In this document: positions 57,854-64,000 of the stretch, in pieces | Layout: each line of letters starts with the position of its first letter | How positions within the stretch are numbered: the stretch's first letter is position 1 | Source: Chaetoderma sp. LZ-2023a | Lineage: Eukaryota; Mollusca; Caudofoveata; Chaetodermatida; Chaetodermatidae | Assembly: GCA_034401795.1 (NCBI GenBank) | Contig: CM067369.1 | Location: forward strand, 87,198,506-87,262,505 | Reading direction: 5' to 3' | Length of the DNA: 64,000 bases | The notes under the pieces: model-generated | Told to the model about the DNA's origin: nothing | Database searches by the model: none | Seen by the model: the letters and a program-made list of their open reading frames with translations, nothing else | Made by a program: the position numbers and the translations under genes

Positions 57854-58375
57854 TTAATTTCCATTTTCATCCAGGTCATCATTTAGCATGTTTTGACAAA
57901 TGCCCCTGCACCCAGAACAAGCAGACGAATAATCGAGTCCATGCCTACGACATCCGCATCGCATAGTACCACAGCCGGATCTGCAGGTGCATCTCACAAG
58001 TTCAAGCAGGAACTGTGGGATAGGATCCAAGTCAAACTGTACTGGTATCATTTTACCTTTTGAAATCTTCCTTCCCCATTCTTCAGCAATCAAGACATTC
58101 CATTTCCAGTGCTGGATCTGATGGAACACACGGAGGCTGTGGTACTTCATCGCCGCAGATGTTGGTGGTAACGTGTTTGGGTGGATGACATTTTTACTGA
58201 TTGTTACAAGTTCCTGGAATCGTTGATACCGTATCATGTTAATATTGCCATTTTCTGTTCCTTTATACAGAATAACAATGGCCTTCTCACCAGCAGATAT
58301 GAGATCTTTCCTCGATGATGTTGCACTTTGAAATACTTTGGCCTGGTCAGTGAATACCTTGTTGTCATTCATGAG
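57854..58375 (-). pseudogene. C-terminal part of XPG-like/Cys-rich gene (split by LINE)
   Basis: The minus-strand reading (172 codons) with LPPTSAAMKYHSLRVFHQIQ, WGRKISKGK, then a Cys-rich end RCTCRSGCGTMRCGC ... SSACSGCRGICQN, which resembles a CXC (tesmin-like) zinc motif and presumably binds DNA. It is the C-terminus of the gene whose main part lies at 61,583-64,000; the LINE at 58,376-61,582 sits between. The 10-bp direct repeat CATTCATGAG at 58,366-58,375 marks the insertion. Confidence 0.65.
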
Positions 58376-59035
58376 AAAGATGGGGAGAAAGATGACACCT
58401 CCACGCCGGTCTCCTCCGTAAGTACCAACTTTGTTGGGAAACTAAGTCATCAAGGATTGCGAGCTTACATCCGCATACAGAGGCAACTCTGACTATGTCT
58501 AACCTTCTAACAAGAAATTGTGCTCGCAATCCTCGGACAACGCAATCTTCCCAGGAGTTTACCATAGCTACGTGGAATGTACGTGGTCTGACAGCAACAT
58601 CAAAGAGGCAAACCTTAGGTGCAGACTGTGAACACTAAAACATCGATATCACATGCATTCAAGAGACTAAAGTAGCTAAACACTCAGAGCAGTAACTTCA
58701 TACAGGCCATAAGCTAGTACTCATGGAGCAAAAACAGGCCACTTACCGTGGATTAGGCTTCATAATCAGACCAAGGGTATTGGATGATGTCATTAGTTTT
58801 AGATACGTCAGTGATCGCGTTACATTTACCGACCTTGCTATAACAACGCGAAAGCGCACCACCACTAAGTGTCATATAGTCAACGCATATGGGGCCAACT
58901 ACCGAAAGGGCCAAAGAGAATCCAGCCATATTAAATTCCTTCTATGCAGAACTGAGCTCCGCCATTACTATCCCAGCTGGATGGCAACTGTTCGTGTGTT
59001 GAGATTTCAACTCCAAGCTGGGTAAACTTGGCATT

Positions 59036-59839
59036 GTGGACAAAAGTTCAGGGCTTGGCTCATGCATGGGATCGTATGGAGAGGGCATACGCAACAGCAA
59101 TGGAGATGCACTGGTGGCATTCCTTAGTTCAAATGGCTTATTTGCCACAAATACGGCTTTCAAACATCCATGCCGCCACCGGACAACATGGATTGGACAC
59201 ATTGCTGGTCGCAAAGCCCCTAAAGGTTCTAAGGCTACAACAGCTGTCTTCAACCAAATAGATTTCATACTATGCAAGACAGCAGCAAAACCCCTACTTC
59301 GGGATGCTCGTTCCTATGGAGGCACAGACCTCAATTCTGATCATAAGCCAGCCATTACGCGCCTCCATACGAACCAACGCTACCTAATGTATAAACGCCA
59401 TACCAGGCAAGAGGGTAGAGTCATCTACAACTTACCCAAGATCATCAGCGACACTGACACTCAAATGTCATACAAAAAGGCCCTCGGGGAGCAGATAGCT
59501 AACATCGACGTCAATTCCGATCCATACGAAGCCTTAACCAAAATACTGATATCTATGGAATCATCAACTACTAGCACCATAGGTGTTCTAAAAAACAACA
59601 GAACTAGGTATACTGACGACCCTCTCGCAGTAAAACTGTCAACAGAACAGAAAGCATTACGTCTGCACATCTATCAAAGTGGCCAAAGTGAAGATCGCAC
59701 CAAACTACGCCAGGAATGCAATAAAATTCTGTGCCACATCAGCGAACGCTTAAAAGATCTTGCTACCCAACAAGCAGACGCCCTAGCAGATGAGATCACT
59801 CCCACGGATGACTGCCACAAAATGTTTCGAGCAGCCTGA
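59036..59839 (+). pseudogene. Endonuclease C-terminal half and linker of the RTE-like LINE
   Basis: A 267-codon open stretch holding the second half of the endonuclease (FNQIDFILCKT, then LNSDHKPAI, with the Asp-His pair of the catalytic site) and a charged linker before the reverse transcriptase. The first half of the endonuclease is in another frame from 58,550. Confidence 0.75.
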
Positions 59840-60080
59840 GCCCTGAGAGTTGCTGACCACACACCACCACTAACTGTACACACCTAGTGAAGGACACTTT
59901 ATCGGGACTGACCAGGACAAAGCCGAGGCAATTCGAGAATGGTTCAAGGAACAGTTCACTGACCACGATGATGCACCCATTCTCAGGAGACCCCAGGCCA
60001 TTACTAACATCAATTAATGCAGCAGAGGTTAGAAGGCACGGAAATCCCTGAAAAACGGACGTGCATCTGGACCTGATGGC

Positions 60081-61215
60081 ATGAGCAAAGAACTATTCAA
60101 ATGTGCAAGTGACATTATCTCAAAACCGATCACGCACATAATCAATTCAGCTTTTATGCACCACCTTCCCATCGACGCTGTAGGCCAAGGCATCCTTATC
60201 GCGCTACCCAAGCCCCAGAAGCCACCTGGTCCCCCAGCCAATCTGTGGCCCATTGTGCTCCTTAACAGCATAGGGAAAATCCTATCCAATGTTACTCTAT
60301 GCCGCATCCGAGACAAGATCGACGACTTCACCGGATCATGTCAAAGTGGCTTCAAACGTGGACGTAGCTGCGCAGACATTGTATGGGCTCATGACTAAAC
60401 ATTGGGATTTCCACAAAATGGGCATTGACATGTCCCGAGCCTTCGACACAATTAAGCGCTCAAAGATCCTAGATGTACTATGCCAGGATTGTTGCAATGA
60501 AGATGAGCTACGACTAGTGAGACTACTGCTTGCAGATACCAAGCTGAGAGTATGAGTCAAGTCAGTGAAGTATGTAGAGTTTGAGACATCAATCGGCTCC
60601 CCACAGGGGGATGGTCTATTCCCTGTGCTCTTCACCTGTTAGCTGGCTGCTACATTGAAAGCTGTGCGGGAAAATTCCACAAGACCACACACCCCACCTC
60701 CCCGGTGTCAATACTAGGCATGCCGCTAGAGATGGAATATGCGGACGATGTGGACTTTATAGATAAGGAAAGGAAACCCCTTGACGAACTTCTCCCAATA
60801 GCTGCAACCAAACTAAAAAATTGAGGATCTCTTTATGAATGAATCCAAAACAGAGTTCACCCACATATACCTATCTACAAAGCATGAAACTAAAGAAAAT
60901 GACGATCCACTCCGTGGCGGCGAACCATTTAGGAAAAGTAAAATCCTGGGCTCACTGCTTTGCAGTACTGCTGACATCGCTGCACGCTGCACCATGGGCA
61001 ACATAGCTTTCCAGTCCTTCTGGAAGCTATGGATTCATAGATCGAAGATGCCCTTGGTAAAAAGACTACATTTATACAACGCAACCTGTGTATCCTTGAT
61101 TATGTATAACTGCAACAGCTGGGCAGCTCCAAAGGCAGCTCTAGACAAACTTGACGCCTGCCACCGCAAACACCTACACTGGGCACCAATGGCCAGAGAG
61201 CATAATTTCCAATGA
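60081..61215 (+). pseudogene. Reverse transcriptase and C-terminal region of the RTE-like LINE
   Basis: RT finger/palm blocks at 60,190-60,480 (NSIGKILSNVTLCRI; GIDMSRAFDTIKR), then SPQGDGLFPVLFT near 60,597-60,635, and the catalytic EYADDVDF near 60,738. The C-terminal region 60,835-61,215 has LDACHRKHLH. Homologous pieces at 17.2-17.8 kb and 25.2-26.2 kb show that the family has several copies. The QGDG box in place of RQGD is a family peculiarity. Confidence 0.8.
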
Positions 61216-61582
61216 TGCACTATGCGGGATGTGTAATGCGCCGTCGCTGTCTGTAAAGGTCGCCCAGCAAAGATGGCCCATGTTCGGCCATGTGCTAAGG
61301 ATGCCAGAAGACATACCAGCACAGAGGGCCTTGTAATTCGCCCTACTCGGAGCCAGCAAATACAGAGCCAGGAGAGGACGTCATTGCATAAATCTGCTAA
61401 GCGTGCTACGAGGTGACCTCAAGAAAGCAGGATTAGGTACACTCAAGTCAAGAATGGACCTGAGGAAGCTAAGGATTTTGGCTGAGGACAAGACGCAGTG
61501 GGCAAAAGTGAAGAAGGACTGATTGCAGCTGTAGGATGTTTCTACTACTACAGCCGCAGAATACAGTAATCATACATACATA

Positions 61583-64000
61583 CATTCATGAGTTTCAGTC
61601 AGACGATTTGCCTATACCAAATATTCTCAAAATTGTATCGCATCCGAGAAAAGCCTGTACAAAAAGAATTTGCTCGTAAACGCTCTTTCCTAGTGTACGC
61701 CTAATGGAATACTTATACATCTTGGAGGTGCTCCTTCCTTTGATTCAGGATGGAAGTAAATATCACGCTTGTTCCCAGCATGATGTATGACGAGAATAAG
61801 CAGGTCAGTGTCATCCTCGACCAGTACTGCTTCACAGATCTTTGAAACATTAATTGCAGCTTGCACGATTAATACATCTGCGTCTCCTTTGGCATGTGCT
61901 ACCTCACTATCACACTGAGCTAGCTTTTCACCCAGTAATGCAAAGAATCGTTGTTTATTTTCGCTATTGGAGAGAAATTCTTTCTTGGTCAACTGCAGTT
62001 TCATGGATGGACTGAAAATCACTTTGCTACCCTCACACCCTGCCCTATGGATATTGCTTTTGTTGACAGACATGTCTCGTAGGCATCGAAAACAACCACT
62101 GATTGACCATAGTGTGTTGTCACATAGTTGCTATATTTGTGCAATATTTTGCCATACATGCTACTCACTTGCCATGGAATACAGTGGAGAAGAATGCCCC
62201 CATCAAGTATATATTTGAACTAATGACTTTGTGGCAGTTATGAACTTATGATGGTACAGCAGACCAGATCGCTTTTGCTAGCTGTGTGTTTCTGGCTTCT
62301 AAGAGACTACCATTTCCTTCGAACAATACTGGAGGGTAACTACAGAGTTCATATGTCAGAGCATTTGCCAGATCGTTTGTCTGAGATCCTGTGATGATTA
62401 ACCCTTGAAACAGAAGTAAGGGATCTATCTGGACCATATCACTGCCAATCTTGACAGCAGCCTTGGATTCAAATGCTATAGCCTGTTTCGTTCTCATGAA
62501 GGAATGCGCGAGAACGGGTTGCCCATCCATTTCATTAAGAATGGCATTTCCGATTTACTTTCCGTTATGTACGTTTATGTGTGCTCTGGCGGCAATGTCA
62601 TTAACTATGTTCCGAAGTGATTGATTTGTGTCAAATGGTGGCCGCCATTCAATGAAGGACATAAGCTTTCTAGGATCTGCAGTGCCCCTTGTTTGCCTAG
62701 CTAGTGATACATCTTTATGTTGCTCACTTGTGTCATATGTGACTGATGTGAGCTACTCCATGGCAACATTAACTTCCGCATATGCATGTCTTGACAAACA
62801 CCAAACTATTCGTTGTGTTTCAGTCATGCCCCTACCTCTGGTGAGGCCAAAACTCGTCTTAAGACTCCTCATTAGAACATGTTCAATCACGAGTTCTGAC
62901 GATAATGCACCCCAAAAATGGTCTGACCTCCGAGCAACATGTACTCCCTTTGAGAATTGCATGTAAACCTGAGGGTATGTTTCATGTAACTTTCTCATTT
63001 TCGGGAGGTAGAGGTACACTGACTTTGTATACAGATTGTGACCGGATGCTGCCAGGTATGGCAACATGGCTTTCATAGTTTCAAGATGAAGGAACCAATC
63101 ACCCATTCGTTCAGATCTGATAAAGTCACGCACAATGGTGATCATCCCCATATAATTTACCCATAGTTTGGCAGTGCAATATTCTGACGACATAGTTGCC
63201 ATCTCTGTTTGAAGTTTCCTGTGAAAAGACAGCAACTCTACTGATGACTATACTTCTTGGAGAGTAATTTTACCGAACATGAGGTCATCGTACAACGTCG
63301 CTATTGCACCAAGTTCCTCTGGGACAGTGTTACTTCCACTTTCAATGTCTGTTTCCTCTGTCACATTATCTTGAGATAGCAGAGGCAATTTTGTTTGAAA
63401 GATCTTACACAGTAAAAGTGTGTGAATGACGGCATCAGTAAGGAGGTGGCCACGGAGAGCTGTTGCCACTGCTTTACCACTCAGTATGTGGCAAACTATA
63501 TTCCCATCAAAAACCGCCTCCAGAAGGTCCTGGAGACCTGTCCCTGCCATCAAGTGTCATATGCTCCCAAGAAAGCTCATTAATGTATGACAGCCACCCA
63601 ACCTTACAACCATTGGTTGAACGGATTATCCGCGGGAGCACTTGCAAGAATTGACATGGCTTTCCACCACAACGGCTGTTCAAATGTGACAACAGGTGTT
63701 ACTTCATGATGCCTGGCATGAAATTCAGAGTGGAGTTGACACAAGTCATGTCGCTTGGATTCATATTGTTTATTGGGAGGAACATCATAGATGCTTGCCC
63801 TGGGTGTGTCCCCATGGATATTGATTGCATATAACCAGACCATGCTGGCCTGGAGAGCGACGTGACAAAGACGTTTTCCAAAAGAAGGTCCACTAAAAAT
63901 GTGTCATTGTTTTCTGCTGATGGCGGCATGCTTTCATATTTAAGTCTTTCCAGTCCGTCACTACATGCTATGCAGAAAGGCTGTATAGTAATACGCCCAA
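61583..64000 (-). pseudogene. XPG/FEN-like nuclease gene, N-terminal and central part (split by LINE, runs off window)
   Basis: Minus strand. From the right edge: RPAWSGYMQSISMG (63,830), FEQPLWWKA (63,670), a GTGLQDLLEAVFDGN...ILSGKAVATALRGH block (63,430-63,550), SSEYCTAKLWVNYM and GRGMTETQRIVWCLSRHAYA (62,753-63,235), IDPLLLFQGL (62,400), then DADVLIVQAAI and EDDTDLLILVIHH (61,800-61,900) and QAFLGCD...FGIGK near 61,600-61,650. DAD, DTD and CD...GIGK parallel the acidic sites and hairpin of XPG/FEN nucleases. Stops and frame changes separate the blocks. I recall many such genes in cnidarians, insects and molluscs; Academ-type transposons are a possible home. Cut at base 64,000. Confidence 0.6.

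Larger units (their letters stand above)
58376..61582 (+). mobile_element. RTE-like LINE, near full length, with 10-bp target-site duplication
   Basis: A 3.2-kb plus-strand LINE flanked by CATTCATGAG at 58,366-58,375 and 61,583-61,592. One ORF-type organisation: endonuclease (ATWNVRGLT at 58,568; CIQETK near 58,655; NQIDFILC near 59,255; NSDHKP near 59,335), reverse transcriptase (ILIALPKPQKP near 60,192; MGIDMSRAFDTIKR near 60,418; EYADDVDF near 60,738) and C-terminus (YNATCVSLIMYNCNSW near 61,075; VAQQRWPMFGHVLRMPED near 61,260). It ends in a CATACATA tail. The size and simple tail suit RTE, but the clade is not certain. Several stops and frame changes make it inactive. Confidence 0.85.

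Noticed and set aside
1-64000. CRISPR arrays, operons, bacterial promoters or origins
   Set aside because: The sequence is clearly from a eukaryote; the tandem arrays lack unique spacers between repeats, and no prokaryotic gene layout is present.

Overview
This window looks like intergenic and intronic DNA of a repeat-rich metazoan, most likely a marine invertebrate. A lophotrochozoan such as a mollusc is my best guess, but it is not proven. The evidence is very low gene density, coding pieces split by GT-AG introns, abundant non-LTR retrotransposons, a tyrosine-recombinase (DIRS-type) retroelement, a Ty3/Gypsy fossil, a hAT-type non-autonomous element, several short inverted-repeat families and long microsatellites. 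There is no sign of operons, ribosome binding sites or other prokaryotic features.

Host gene: the only host gene I can name is a beta-1,4-galactosyltransferase on the minus strand. Two exons are visible, at 32,813-32,982 and 19,499-19,621. They have good splice sites, matching intron phases and consecutive family motifs (DVD metal site, then FGGV and WGGEDDD). About 13 kb of repeats lie between them. The remaining exons were not found and probably lie outside the window.

Layout: 1-6,144 Ty3/Gypsy fossil (minus), cut by the window edge, with one LTR inside. 6.1-8.1 kb has no gene. 8.1-12.0 kb is a fairly fresh LINE (plus). 12.2-32.7 kb is a mosaic of short inverted-repeat elements (three families), LINE pieces, a tRNA-like sequence, a 28-bp minisatellite and a nuclease-like gene relic at 28.5-30.1 kb. 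32.8-38.1 kb holds the galactosyltransferase exon, microsatellites and a complete hAT-type MITE with target-site duplication. 38.1-43.3 kb is a DIRS-like fossil (minus). 45.1-49.7 kb is a candidate DNA transposon: a DDE-type transposase with a PHD finger C-terminal region in the same frame beyond one TAG, flanked on both sides by clusters of GTGACGGAATTAC. 50.9-53.3 kb is a LINE (minus). 53.6-57.5 kb is low-complexity DNA. 57.85-64.0 kb is a minus-strand XPG/FEN-like nuclease gene with a cysteine-rich C-terminus, split by an RTE-like LINE (58,376-61,582) that is flanked by a 10-bp target-site duplication.

The most interesting points are the transposase with its symmetric GTGACGGAATTAC clusters, the inverted-repeat families whose central palindromes differ between copies while staying paired, the LINE insertion into the XPG-like/Cys-rich gene, and the previously hidden galactosyltransferase exons. 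All family names rest on reading motifs by eye; no database search was possible.
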